45,676 nucleotides of DNA from Fragilaria crotonensis (Eukaryota > Bacillariophyta > Fragilariophyceae > Fragilariales > Fragilariaceae): contig JAKSYS010000513.1 in assembly GCA_022925895.1 (NCBI GenBank), positions 1 through 45,676 on the forward strand, in the 5' to 3' direction. The notes under the pieces are model-generated. The model worked only from the letters and a program-made list of their open reading frames with translations. It was not told the DNA's origin and searched no databases. The translations under genes were made by a program, and so were the position numbers. Positions within the stretch are counted from its first letter, which is position 1; each line of letters begins with the position of its first letter. Positions 24,391 through 35,500 of this stretch are shown in pieces.

Positions 24391-25847
24391 CTACTTCCAC
24401 CTCATGACAAGGACTGGAACTGGGGATCGCTTCGACGCGTCAATATGCTCAGGGTGCAACGTCGATAACTCTAGCTTTCCCCGCAAGCTGGGCATGATGC
24501 TGGTTAAGCCGTTGCATTCCCTGGCAAACTTTTCAAACGACGTTGCCGACGACGACACAAAGTCAGTGTATACCAAGTATTGCGTCACATCGCTGCGGCG
24601 TTGCTGCATGGCAATGTTGTTGAAGACAAACTCATACGCCTCATCCACATACTTGCAGTCTGTCGCGGTAAACGTAGATGTATCCGCACGAAACGCTTCA
24701 TGGTGCTCGCTTACCCAGATTTGAGCTTGCCGAAAGGGTGAAATGAGAGTTACTTCTTGAATACCCTTGGCCTTGGCAAGTGCATCCCAGAAGGCGTCAT
24801 CATTGCTGGATTGTTTCTTCGTGACGGCCGCTTTTCCGAACAGCGCTTCAAGCCGTTGTACATCGTCCAGCGTCACTTTCTCCTCGGGGCCAACCTCAAC
24901 CGTATTCGTTCGCACCATCGATGGCGGAGGAGTTGCTTGGCTGAAATCTGGTGGCGGCGTTGCCCGGACTTCGACACAAACTGTCGGGTAGGGTGATTGA
25001 CGGGCCAAGAGGCGCTGTTTTTTGTAAGCCTCGAGATTGACATCCACTTCTGCCTCTTCATCTTTGAGCTGCTGAAGCTGCTCTTCCTTAGTAAGGGCGC
25101 CGAAGTTGGGATGCAAATGCGCACAATTGACGGAGACACTACGGATTGAAGGCAAGACGTACAGAACGATAAGTGAGATAAAGCATAGACAGCAGGAGGC
25201 ATGTGTCTTGCTAACTAAGCGAGGCCGAGCTAATTCGTCACTCACCTCCAATCTCGTTCGCCAAGCTCTTGTTTGGATGCTTCAAGTTTCTGGAGGTTTG
25301 CATCGAGAATGAAATCACGAGCATTGCGTCGGCAAGAGTTGATTTTCGTAATGAGACTATCGAACGTAATCCAATCGTCCAAATTGGCGTCATTGGGCAA
25401 AACGATGACTTGCGTCTGTCGAAAGGTTGGCGGCAGGCTGTCAGGATGGCTCTTGAGGTGCATTTCCGCCGTTTTGCCGTGCAATTCGCACTGTTCCCGC
25501 CCTTCTCGGAGGCGTCTCCAGAGGCCCGCCACGACCAAGGCGTCGTCGTCGGAAAGCTCGCAAATGTAACTCACTTCCTTCCGTGTGTAGGGATTCTCGC
25601 CCTGGCTCAAAATATCCGAGATCCACTTTTCGGTATTGGCAAGTACACTCCACATGTTATGTTTGGGACTGCCTGCTGAGGGCGGGTCGTGATTTTTCTC
25701 GTACATGACCATGGGTCCCATGTGATGACACATGGAAGGAACAGTTAGCGAACGAGCGCGAGTGAAGCTACTAGATAACGATCCAAAGCCAGCAACACCA
25801 TTGAGGATGAGTAGTAGAGGCAAAGCAAAGATAGCCATATTTGTCAT
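24391..25847 (-). CDS. Unrecognised, probably plastid-targeted protein with two similar halves (DUF1415-like?)
   Basis: Join: 25847-25246 and 25138-24391 (449 aa), 107-nt intron, donor GTGAGT, acceptor CCGTAG. The N-terminus MAIFALPLLLILNGVAGFG is a signal peptide with a possible site before Phe, then a Ser/Arg-rich stretch, consistent with a bipartite plastid presequence. Each half ends in a related pattern: LHPNFG ... RQSPYPTVCVEVR in the first and LHPEHID..KRSPVPVLVMRW in the second. The HP..(R)SPxP pattern recalls the DUF1415 family of unknown function, but I cannot confirm it. Start: ATG at 25847, with a second ATG three codons later; the frame further upstream has only a non-ATG codon. 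Confidence 0.7.
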
Positions 25848-26870
25848 TCGCACTAGGTTGTAAAATCGATCGCAGTGTCAAGACTCTCAACTTGTGAGAA
25901 AGAATTGGATCACTCTCTTATCCTTTGGTCGCATTCTCTTATCCTGAGCAGATCGATTTCGAAAAGAACAAGAGAAAAGAGAACAAAATTCAAACCACAA
26001 CCTGAATTTCTTTCCGAGTCGATGTCCAGATGTCTTCTCTGGGCTTCAAACCTGGAATTAGTATGTGTGTACGTACCGCGAACTTTGTGCAGCTGGTTCA
26101 ACTTTTCATGCCCCCTGATTGGTGGATTGTGTGTTGATTGTTGAGTGTTGAGTTTTGAGTTTGAGTTTAGCACCAATGAACTACTCCGTATGACGCTACT
26201 TGTAGCTGGTATGAATACAATAAGTGGGAGTATTGTATTGTATATATGCATACACTCTGAGAGCGCTACTGTACTACTAGAGCGTTCAAGGTACGGTAAG
26301 GTTTGCCGTTACGCATACGCTGCGTGACCATTTTCAAAACGTGAATGAATGAGCGTGACCTAACGTATCTTTAGATCTTGTCCTTTTCATTTCTTTACTC
26401 CTGTGTTCTACTTTCATTAGTCTTATGCAAGCGTAGCACCAATAGCATGGCAGGATTTATATACCAGGTTATCAGACCCACGAAAACATGCATCATACAG
26501 AGTGCTGGATAGGTGCTGAGAGGGAGGATTAGCAAATTATTCATAGTATGATTGATACGTGTATTCTATTGAAATGATGTTTGTGTTAATCATCATTCTC
26601 AGGATATCATGGTCGATGACCATATCCAAGGCCTCCAAGAGCACATGGCAGCGATGACAAGAAGGCATCTTCTTAGACATCACCGGCACCACCAGCGTAC
26701 TAGCAAGCGGCCGACAAGGAAGCTGATCATCTTGATGGAATTACAAGTGAGAAAATGTGAAGCTTTCCTGAGATTTTTAATTTACAAAGTTTATCACAGA
26801 AAAAGGCTGATTTGAATGTCGACGCTGGAGGGCTTGTTGGCATGGACGACGTTGGCTGTGCTCCAGGTCA
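25848..26870. other. 1-kb gap upstream of the transposon remnant
   Basis: 26120-26165 has a short TTGAGT/TTGTGT-type repeat. 26602-26627 is an imperfect inverted repeat around ATGGTCGATGACCAT. No gene supported; the left end of the transposon may lie here. Confidence 0.35.
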
Positions 26871-27479
26871 TTGGGTTCGAGGATGAGCGATGCAGACGGC
26901 AGGGACAACATCATGGAAGTGGGTCTGACGCGGTTCAAGGAATTCCGCTATTTGGTTGAAAAGGATATCGGTAATGAAGTTGATGAGTTTGGAAAGTGCG
27001 CCCAACAAATGGGAGAAATTGTTTTAAGAATTTGCCATTCCAGTCAGGAAGGTTATGGGTGCTTGGGTTCAGGATTGTTACAGGCCCTCAAGTGATATTC
27101 CCAATCACGAGCATTTCAATGAGGAGGCATTGTTTGAAGCACTGATTATGGCTCAAATTTTCAAAGCAGATATCGTGCTGCTGCAGGTTATTGTGAACTC
27201 TGAAGTGTATGATCACAAAAAGTTTAAAGATAAGCATATTGGCCTGAGTGGGAGAAATTGTTTATATCTATCTGGTGTCTGTAATTCCCAGATTTAGTGG
27301 CATTCCTCTCATACATCATCATGAGAGAGTAGGATGAACCTCCTCTTGGGGTGGAATACCTTACTTTCAATGAAGGGATGGTGCATTGTGCACCACAAAC
27401 AGGTCTATATTACATTGTGGATGCCAGGTGAGTCTCCCCATAGCCTCCCTATTGGGTTCTTCCAAGGAAAAATTAAGGA

Positions 27480-28640
27480 GAAGATGTCATTATGTGGGTG
27501 AAGGTAATTTGACCAGACATACAGCAGCAGATGCTGCCAAGTGAATTCAAACTTGCATTGTGGCTGACAAAGATTTTTGGAAGCAAAAGTTCTATTGACT
27601 TTGAAAACCTTTGCATGGTATGGAGTCACAAAGCACACATTCACTGATTAATTCCAGATATTGCCAGGACTTGCTGCAAAATGCTGTGATGAATTTGCTG
27701 GAACAAACAACTTATGATGAAGAATATCTCCACATCCCCACTGCAACTGATCTGAAGAGGATGATGAATTCATTTCTTCACCACCAGGAGCATGTGTCAC
27801 CAGGTTAATGGAATGTTTGGCTCATTGGATTGCGTGCACACTGGATGGAAAATTTGTTCAAAGGGATGGCAAGCATCCTTCAGGATGGGAAAGGAGAGTG
27901 GCAGACCGACAGTGGCTTGCGGTGCTTGAACCACTATGTGATTACAACTGGTGGTGTTGGCATGCAGCCATTGTTTGGATATGCTGGGTTGTTGAATGTT
28001 CTGAATATTCTCAATCTATTGCAATTTTGGAATCTTTGGTTGATGGAACATTTGCAGAGCTGGAGGAGAAGATCTGTGGGAAGGCTCCATGATCAATGGA
28101 ATGTCTTTCACCAATTCTTTGTGCTGGTTGACAGGATCTATCCCCTGAACTCAAGATTTGCCAAAGGAATCTAGATGCCACTGACCAAAATGGAAAAGAG
28201 GTATACAGCATGGCAGGAGTCGGCTAGAAAAATATTGTTGAATGTACACTTGCTGGTGTCCTTCAGACGAGTTGGTTCCAGGTGATGGCACACAGGTTTC
28301 CAGGACATTCCTTGAAAGAGATTAGCACAGTAGTCTCTGCATGCTTCATAAGAATGCAAAACATGTGTGTTTCTGACAGGGTCATAGATGGTAAGGTATA
28401 TGCAAGGTGCAATTCTGCAAACAAGAAAGCAACAACAACAGAGGAACCACTAATTGGGTATGAACTTGGCAATGAAAACACACCATGTACTCAAATTGGA
28501 CTTGTCAATGTACACAATCCAAATGTTGTTGAGAATGCTTTGTGTGACAAAATCATTGGCGTGAAGTCAACAACAGAGAGGTGCATGCATGCCTTCATAT
28601 GGTGCTGCTACCATTTAAGGGATATGCTGGGAGACTGAGA
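27480..28640 (+). pseudogene. PIF/Harbinger transposase (DDE_Tnp_4 type), frameshifted
   Basis: Family pieces appear in order but in changing frames: FTDYFQ near 27640, EEYLHIPTATDLKRMM near 27740, MFGSLDCVHTGWK at 27813 (first catalytic Asp), the DYNWW.WHAA and FGYAGLLNVLNILNL block near 27940-28020, FFVLVDRIYPLNSRF near 28125 (second Asp), and ARKNIVE near 28225 followed by GVLQT.WF.VMAHRFPGHS (the glutamate of DDE is still visible). Several stops and shifts separate them, so no full protein is made. The longest intact piece is the C-terminal 28282-28638. Autonomous transposition from this copy is not expected. Confidence 0.8.
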
Positions 28641-29160
28641 AGTACTAGATTGATAATCTTCTTATGTGAATCATGAAGGCATATGTCAGTAACATTGACA
28701 TGATCAATATTGTCACTGGTGGCAATGGTGATGACTTCTAATGGAACATCTGCCAGGTTTCTACTCTCGTGATGAATTGTTGCGAATGCTGCCTGCTTCT
28801 CTTGTTGTTCGTGCTGCTCTTTCATCGGAGCGTGGTAACTTGCAGACTTGCACGCTACACTTTGGTTGTCATCATCAATCTTTTCCATCATTTCCAGAGC
28901 CTTATCCTGTCGGCCACAAGAGATGTACATGGTAGCCATCTCCACCCATTTCTCATGTCTTCTAATCCTGGAGTCATCCCGCTTGATGTCATATTTTGCT
29001 TCCTGAGAACTAATGTCACATTTCTTCTCCTTTGCCTTATTGTCATCATTCTCCATCTTCCTCTTCTTCTCCTTGTCATCCTGCTCTTTTTCTCCTTGCC
29101 ATCTTTGGCCTTCTCAGAGCCACTATCATCAGAAGTAGAGTCATACTCGCTTTAATCAGC
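28595..29160 (-). pseudogene. Second Harbinger ORF remnant (Lys/Glu-rich, NAM/Myb-associated C-terminal type)
   Basis: Minus-strand frames encode an acidic Ser/Asp stretch, then KKRKMENDDNKAKEKK and a helical segment RRHEKWVEMATMYISCGRQD, ALEMMEKIDDD. Such charged helical tails are common in the DNA-binding partner of PIF/Harbinger transposases. The upstream DNA-binding domain is not visible and one frame change is needed near 29065, so this is a fragment. It could also be a host-derived ORF of similar composition. Confidence 0.4.
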
Positions 29161-29627
29161 GCGTCCTCTGCTGATGGAAGGCCATCACCACCACTTCGTG
29201 CTTTTTAGTTCAGGGAGAACATCAAAGTGGAGGTATTTCTGGCATGATGAATGTAAGTAACAGCAGACGCAGAAGTGCTATGCTGCATTGTGCGAGAAAT
29301 GCACGATGGCCCAAATGTCAAAGAGAATGCTTTTTCCTGGAAAACACAAAAAAAAATATTAATGTACCCTCTGATACAGAATGCTCTAATACAAGCATTG
29401 GCGCATTCCAGGAAAACCCACCGGTAGTCACGTACATCATCCGATTAGCCGAGGAGTACTGTGGTGCTACAAGTATCGCCATTGTAACTGCGTCGTTGGT
29501 CTATTGCACTTTTTTCTGTAGAAACGATCAGAATTGAAAAAGCCTGGTAACAACAGGACAAGAACCAACGTCTAAAGGGGGAGAACGCAAGCGCCAAAAC
29601 TGAACGGCTGGCACATCCGAAAACATT
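29161..29627. other. Gap between transposon remnant and EEP gene
   Basis: No gene seen. An A-run lies at about 29348-29358. The 3' end of the EEP gene abuts the right edge. Confidence 0.4.
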
Positions 29628-31559
29628 TCAGGGCTTGCACATCGTCTCCACAAAAACTCGTTGTAGATGGTTGCAAAAGAGTTTCGCCTCATTCATGGAT
29701 CTGCCATGGTCGTTCGTGTCCGCAGCTGATAACTCGGCCAGACGAATTATGTCTTGACGAGTTGCATCAGGAATTTCTCCAGCTTCGTCCATGAGAATCA
29801 CGAACGTATCGGATATCTCCAAACGGTCTGTAGCCGGAGCGGCACGAAGGAGTTCCGCGAGATCATCGTACTTGCTGAGCTTAGTTCGCCTCATTTGATC
29901 CGGCTTGTTCGCAACCGTCACCTCGAGAACCACGAGTGTATTGTTCAGAACACAGCACAAATCTGGTGCACGGAGCTTTCCGTTGACTTTTGGCACCCCC
30001 TCAAGCCAACTCCATTTCAACAAGGGTTGATCACGAATGAGCTGCAAAGCGCCACGAGCTACAAGCCATTCTGAGACTGCACGAAGAATCGCATTGTGTC
30101 GTCTTCGAACAAGGAGAGACCTGGAGTACGCTTCCCTTCGTCTTCTTGCATTTGCCGATATCGCTCCTTGTCGAAGGTCATGTTGCTGATTTTCACCTCC
30201 GTCGCGAGGGTTGTCGCATTCAATATCGCCACGAGCGTATTTTGGTTCTGGACTGAAGAATACGCCAATCGGGATGTGATCGGATGGAAATCCGGCCCGA
30301 ACGTTGGGCAAACCATCGGCAATGATAGAGGCACGAATTACATCGTCTGGATCAATCGTTGATAGAACCATCTCCACTCGAAGTGGTAAAGGACGCTCTG
30401 TGTTGGCAGCGGCCACCCGTTGTAGTGCGCTTTGTCTGCGTGCCTTTCGCTTGCCGACGAACTTTTCACCGCCACTTGTGGCTGGAAGCACAGCCCCTCC
30501 ACGGTTGTCGCGCGATGCATAGAATATATGGTCCATACATCCCGGACCCCGGCCCGTCAAAGACACCGTAACCGGTGCCGCGAGCTGCCTCAAGTCATTG
30601 GCATAGACATCCTTGAAACGGAAACTATGCTTCATTCCAAATGCCGCATCTTTAGTAACCTTTGCCTTGTAGTTGCGTTCATTCAAGGTTCCGTGGGGGG
30701 CAAATCCAGTTTCGAGGAATTTGGCAACGACCGAGTGATGATCACTGTTGAAGTCACCTGCAACAATTGCAGTCCCATCAAGTGCCGACAGCATTCTCGG
30801 CGACTCGCAACTTGCCATGCTCTTTATAACCGTCGACATCGCCTTGAGGCGACCTTCAATCGCCGCGGGTTTAGCTGGCAGATGCACGTTTCCGATGCAG
30901 AAAGTGGCTCCAGTCTCGATCTCTTCGAGTTGAACCACCATACCTCGACGAAAGCAATCTGGCGATATCAGATTGTGTTTCGTGGATCTCCATGCCACGC
31001 AGAGTCCCACAGTGTCACCTTTTCGATTCGGATGCAAGGCTGTCCATAGATAAGAATCATAGCCGGCACGATTATTCTGAGGTTCTTGCAGTATTTCCCT
31101 TAACACATTCTCGTTTGAACCGCCTTCGACTTCTTGAAGGCAGAGGATATCGGCATTGGTTTGCTTGGCCATCCGAATCGCCATGGGAACTCGGTTCCTT
31201 CTATCATCTTCGACTAAAATGTCCTTTTCGTCGTTTTCCTTGCCAAGCCAATGGTATGATGGGGCCAGAATGTTGAGGGAGACAACACTTAGTTCTCCAG
31301 CGTCTGTGTCACGAAAAGCAGCCCCCGGCCGAATGATTTCCGTAGTCAAGAGTGAAGCACCTACAGATCCTTTACTCGGCTGCCTCCCAGTGAATTGAAG
31401 ACTAGAGATTGGTAGACACAGCCAAATTATGAAAACCACTTGAACGCCATCGACAAAAACCCTCATGGGCAACACGCAACACACGTTGTCGAAGTGCACA
31501 ACATCCGCATCATGGGTAGATCCAAGTCGTAGGATCTGCGACGGGCGATGAATGTGCAT
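29628..31559 (-). CDS. EEP-family (endonuclease/exonuclease/phosphatase) protein with a C-terminal nuclease-like domain
   Basis: Intronless, 643 aa. The EEP fold spans about 90-440: SLNILAPSYHW, LCLQEVEGG (metal-binding Glu), GDFNSDHHS, GPGCMDHIFYAS and PSDHIPIG (catalytic His), most like CCR4/nocturnin-type deadenylases. A basic linker follows. Residues about 495-600 hold a second block: RRRHNAILRAVSEWL, RAPDLCCVLNNTLVVLEVTV, and KLSKYDDLAELL, a PD...E-x-T...K..KY pattern that recalls restriction-endonuclease-like domains next to some reverse transcriptases. This second call is tentative. A hydrophobic segment after M32 (VVFIIWLCLPISSLQF) may be a signal or anchor; the start could then be 31466. 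The substrate, RNA or otherwise, is not known. Confidence 0.75.
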   Translation of the reverse strand: MHIHRPSQILRLGSTHDADVVHFDNVCCVLPMRVFVDGVQVVFIIWLCLPISSLQFTGRQPSKGSVGASLLTTEIIRPGAAFRDTDAGELSVVSLNILAPSYHWLGKENDEKDILVEDDRRNRVPMAIRMAKQTNADILCLQEVEGGSNENVLREILQEPQNNRAGYDSYLWTALHPNRKGDTVGLCVAWRSTKHNLISPDCFRRGMVVQLEEIETGATFCIGNVHLPAKPAAIEGRLKAMSTVIKSMASCESPRMLSALDGTAIVAGDFNSDHHSVVAKFLETGFAPHGTLNERNYKAKVTKDAAFGMKHSFRFKDVYANDLRQLAAPVTVSLTGRGPGCMDHIFYASRDNRGGAVLPATSGGEKFVGKRKARRQSALQRVAAANTERPLPLRVEMVLSTIDPDDVIRASIIADGLPNVRAGFPSDHIPIGVFFSPEPKYARGDIECDNPRDGGENQQHDLRQGAISANARRRREAYSRSLLVRRRHNAILRAVSEWLVARGALQLIRDQPLLKWSWLEGVPKVNGKLRAPDLCCVLNNTLVVLEVTVANKPDQMRRTKLSKYDDLAELLRAAPATDRLEISDTFVILMDEAGEIPDATRQDIIRLAELSAADTNDHGRSMNEAKLFCNHLQRVFVETMCKP

Positions 31560-32531
31560 TTACGAACGACTCGCGACCAATCAAATTCCGCTGAGGCGTC
31601 ATCATTTTTTTCCATGTTCTCATCAGAGATCAGCGAGTGTCCTGCACGGCTACGCTTTTTCGTACTGCTCCCCGATCGGGGCACAGGCCAGACCATGGTT
31701 TTGATCGGGCGTGTGCCAGGTGCCAGACCGGTGGCTTTCATTGGTGATGTCACAGTGACGCAACCTGTCGCTTCTGTATCAGGGGCTGGTGGCCTGCGCC
31801 ACGGTGCATGCACCAGCTGCTATGATCTATGATACATTATGTATGGATGCAGCTTTGAGAACGTGGGAAATATTCTCAAGGCATGTCTACTACTAGTAGC
31901 ATACATATCATATAAGTTTTTGCTCGTCTAGAAGTACATTTCTTAATATATGACATACACGGCTTCGTGGAAAACGACGGATGCAACATCACATATCATA
32001 TATATATATCATATACCATATACGCTACTCTAGTATCATGCATTGCGATATGCGATGTTGCTCCCGTACAATAATGATCGACAGCACTGTAGATGAAGCC
32101 ATGAAAGACCTGCTCTCCAAACCTGGGGCAATAGGCATGGCTTTTGTATTGGTGGACATATTTTGAGTCTAACTTGGGGAATTATTAGTGGTTCAGATTC
32201 AAAGCCATTTTTATGTGGTACTACCATTAGAAGACTACCACTCACGGTTAGCGCGACATGAGCTATCATACGGAAGGTGTCGATCGTGTAATTCAGGCCC
32301 ACTATGCTGAGAGGAGATATCCAGAGACGCTGTGGAGAACTAGGCGCGACATAAAAGCGATGGACGCTGGTACCCTGGATTGTCCGGAACTGAGAGCAGT
32401 TGCCAAGACTCGCCTTAGGCACCGGTAGTAAGGATAATAAGGATGACCCCTAACCCATAACCGGGTCGAGATGCCATTGATGTGTCTCACAAGACTTCTG
32501 ATATTATTTCAATAACGTATGATTATAGCTT
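31560..32531. other. 1-kb gap between EEP and TOG genes
   Basis: 31560-31830 has open frames on both strands; the minus-strand one (to 31813) runs into the EEP gene region and could be an upstream exon, but no splice sites convince me. 31920-32040 is AT-rich with ATATATCATATA runs. Nothing else supported. Confidence 0.4.
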
Positions 32532-35500
32532 TCACGGGTCTCGATCGACATGCACTCCAGGAAGTGTATCCACGATGTCCTTCACAGCACTGCTTTGAGA
32601 TTGCCGTTTCACAGCTTGAAGTCGGGCTCGTAGGGCAGCAGCTTGGCTTGATTGTACCAAGGGATGAAGATCATCGGAGGTTGCTTCAACTTGTTCCGTT
32701 GCCTTCAATCCAGACGCCTGAGCTGCTGCTGCCAAGCGCTCTCTCAACGATAGCGCCGATGTGGATGGATGACTGTTTGCTGCTCCACCCTTTGGAATCC
32801 GGCTCGGTGTTGGAATCCTCGTTGGAGTAACAGTCGGATTCGGTCTTTCAGGCGGCAAATGTCCTACTTCAGGAGCTGCAACCTCAGCCACGCTCAATCT
32901 AGATCTTAAATCTCGAATTCTGGCAGACATAGGCATGTTGAAAGTGTCGCGAGACACGGATTTCGAAGGGCTTCCGACAGGAAGATCGAGCTGCTCCCAA
33001 ATGTATTCACTGAAGGTCTCCGAGACGTTGTCCAGGTGTGAGGTTAGATCATCGTCTCCATGTTTGTCTCGATAGCGACGGAGTTCATCTATTGCTGCAC
33101 TTCTCAGAGGTCCTTCTGGGGCACTGCCAATTGCAGAAACAAGGTGTGCCACGTCTCGCGATGGTACAGAGACTGATGGCAAGCCTCGTGACAAAGGCTT
33201 CGATTCCTCATTCCCTCCTTCACTTGACGAGTGAAAATCGAGTCCCATCACCACAGACAAAACACCGTCGTCAGATGGGCTCATGCCAAGCTCCCAGATC
33301 AATGCCCTGACATCCGCAGCACTGCGGAACTTCAGAATTGAAGTCATCAATGACGCAGCCATGTCTCGTGCCTCGCGATGACGCGGTGCACCACTCGGAG
33401 CTGTTGCAAGCATGTCCTCCATGGTGTAGAGAAGGGCCTCAAAATCCATGTCGGGCGATGAGTAAGGGGTTATTGTGGACTCTTCAGTCTTTATCACCTT
33501 TCCAAACAGCTTCGTCGCAATGCGAGAGAGGCGTCCTTTGAACGCGGCTTCTGTTGGTGATTCGGCTCCAAGCAGTGCCATTTGTCCTTGCAACACCATC
33601 AGCGCCTGGAGGGCCGTGAGGCGAGCTGAGCCTGTCGCAGCTTGCACAGCCAGCTTGAATTGAATTGATGAGATACATGCTGGAAACACATTTAGCAACG
33701 TCTATAAAACCACAAACTTACCTTGTTCATTCCCCTAACCATTTGCGAACTCGTCGATTCATCTAAGCCTGAGAGATACGTTGCAGTCACTGCTAGTCTG
33801 GAGTCTAAGAGGCAATACCCAGTCGCCTTTATCAAGACCAAAAGGGCGTCTTGAGAAACGAGAGGAGCGAGCTGCACATCCCTAAACAGTGCCATGAGTG
33901 TGGCGAGTACGACCGAAAGAAGCGGTACACACATGCCACCGTTTTCAGACTTGTCGCCGTGATCAAAAGCGAAGGTAAGAACGCGCGTCAGCCGTTCCAC
34001 ACAGCGTGTGACGTCTTGTTTTATGTCTTCCCTGAGCGATCCCTCGGTCATGTCATCGTTCTCGGAGATTGCGGTGTGAAACCGCTTCAATTCCTCGATG
34101 CATGATTGCACGTTTGGGTCGTCGTCTGTTATGTTAGAGCTCGCTAAAAGAGCCTCGAACACGCACGCAGCCGACGCATAATTCCCCGGTGCTTCAACAC
34201 GAGTAGTGCGAGTCACAGGATTTTCTTTTCTGCTTGGATGGACCGACTGCTCAAACCCTATTGTTGACGTTTGTTGCTTCGTTTCTCTTGCTAAGTTCTT
34301 TTGTCGGATTTTCATCAGGCGGGCCTGAAGAGCAGCTGCTGCTCCTGAAGGTGAATTGGAGGTTTCATGAATAGGATTTGTTTCGGTTTTGGCAGCGATG
34401 GGAATTGATTTTGTTTCAGCTGCGGCGTTTTCCTGATAACCTGTTCCTCCGACCGACATGGTGGGAGTGTAAGAAAATGTGAATGGACCAGTGGTCGGTA
34501 CAATTTCGGGCTTCTTATGATGTGGAGGTTGAGAATCAGTGGCCTGTAGGCGAAGCTGAAATTGTGGGAGCTCCTGGTCATGACTAGCATCCATCTTCGC
34601 ATGCGTTGCCGCGCTGCGATCTGTTAGACCCTGGAGAGCACGCCTACGCTCAATGATGGAGGACCTCGATGAGGGGATACGCGACAGTCTCCCAGGTCGC
34701 TCGCCATCAACGGAGGCACTCTGAAGATTTGAGCCAACGGTTGTACTTTTCTGGGGGAGCTTTTTTTGCCAACGCTCCTCAATCAGGGTCCTGGAACTGT
34801 CAGACATTTGAGGCGAGCACAACCTAGCCAAGCGCTCCGTGTCGCCATCCATCTTTCCCAATATTACCAAGATGAGATCAAGAGCAGCTGCTCTATTCTC
34901 TGGAAGCTTCTCGTCAGACACCATTCTTGCTACTACAAGCAAGCCTCGTTTCCCAATCCCACTTAACCCTATAAGACCGACTGATTCTGCACACTCATTG
35001 TAGGCCATCACTCGACCTCTGGCATTAGCTGATTTCTCAAACACGGTTGCACAAACAACTGCACCAAACATTTTCGGCGGAAGCACATGTACTGCCTTAA
35101 CTTTGTCAAGTAGGCCCTCAAAGAGCTCACGAAACCGACCTTTTGCGTTGCTGGTTTTTTCCAATACATAAGGGAACAACGAAAGGGCTTCACCGTCTGT
35201 GAGGGCGCGGTGTCGAGAGCCCAAGAAGGTAACCAAGCCAGAAAGCATCGATAGCAAGGAATGTAAACCAACCGGATTTTCCCTGCTGCAGAGAGTGAAT
35301 GCACTCCATTTTAACACGAATTCAAGCTGCTGAACGACTGCGTCCCCACCTTTCTTGGTCTCGTGTTCGATGGCTCTAGCAAGAAGCTCGCAACCGTCTT
35401 TCGCATCATCTTGCTTCTTTATCCCACTGCTTGGAAACAGAGCATTCTGAGCCTCTGTCGGTATTAGAGGGGACCAAACACTCTGAAGGGTGGTCATAAG

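Larger units (their letters stand above)
26871..29160. mobile_element. Decayed PIF/Harbinger DNA transposon
   Basis: A transposase remnant on the plus strand and a second, oppositely oriented coding remnant together match the two-gene plan of PIF/Harbinger elements (DDE transposase plus a Myb/NAM-like protein). Boundaries are approximate: I could not find convincing terminal inverted repeats or a TWA target duplication. The stretch is AT-richer than its neighbours. Confidence 0.6.

Noticed and set aside
31463-31813. Minus-strand 116-codon ORF upstream of the EEP gene
   Set aside because: Could be an upstream exon, but no convincing donor and acceptor pair joins it to the main frame.
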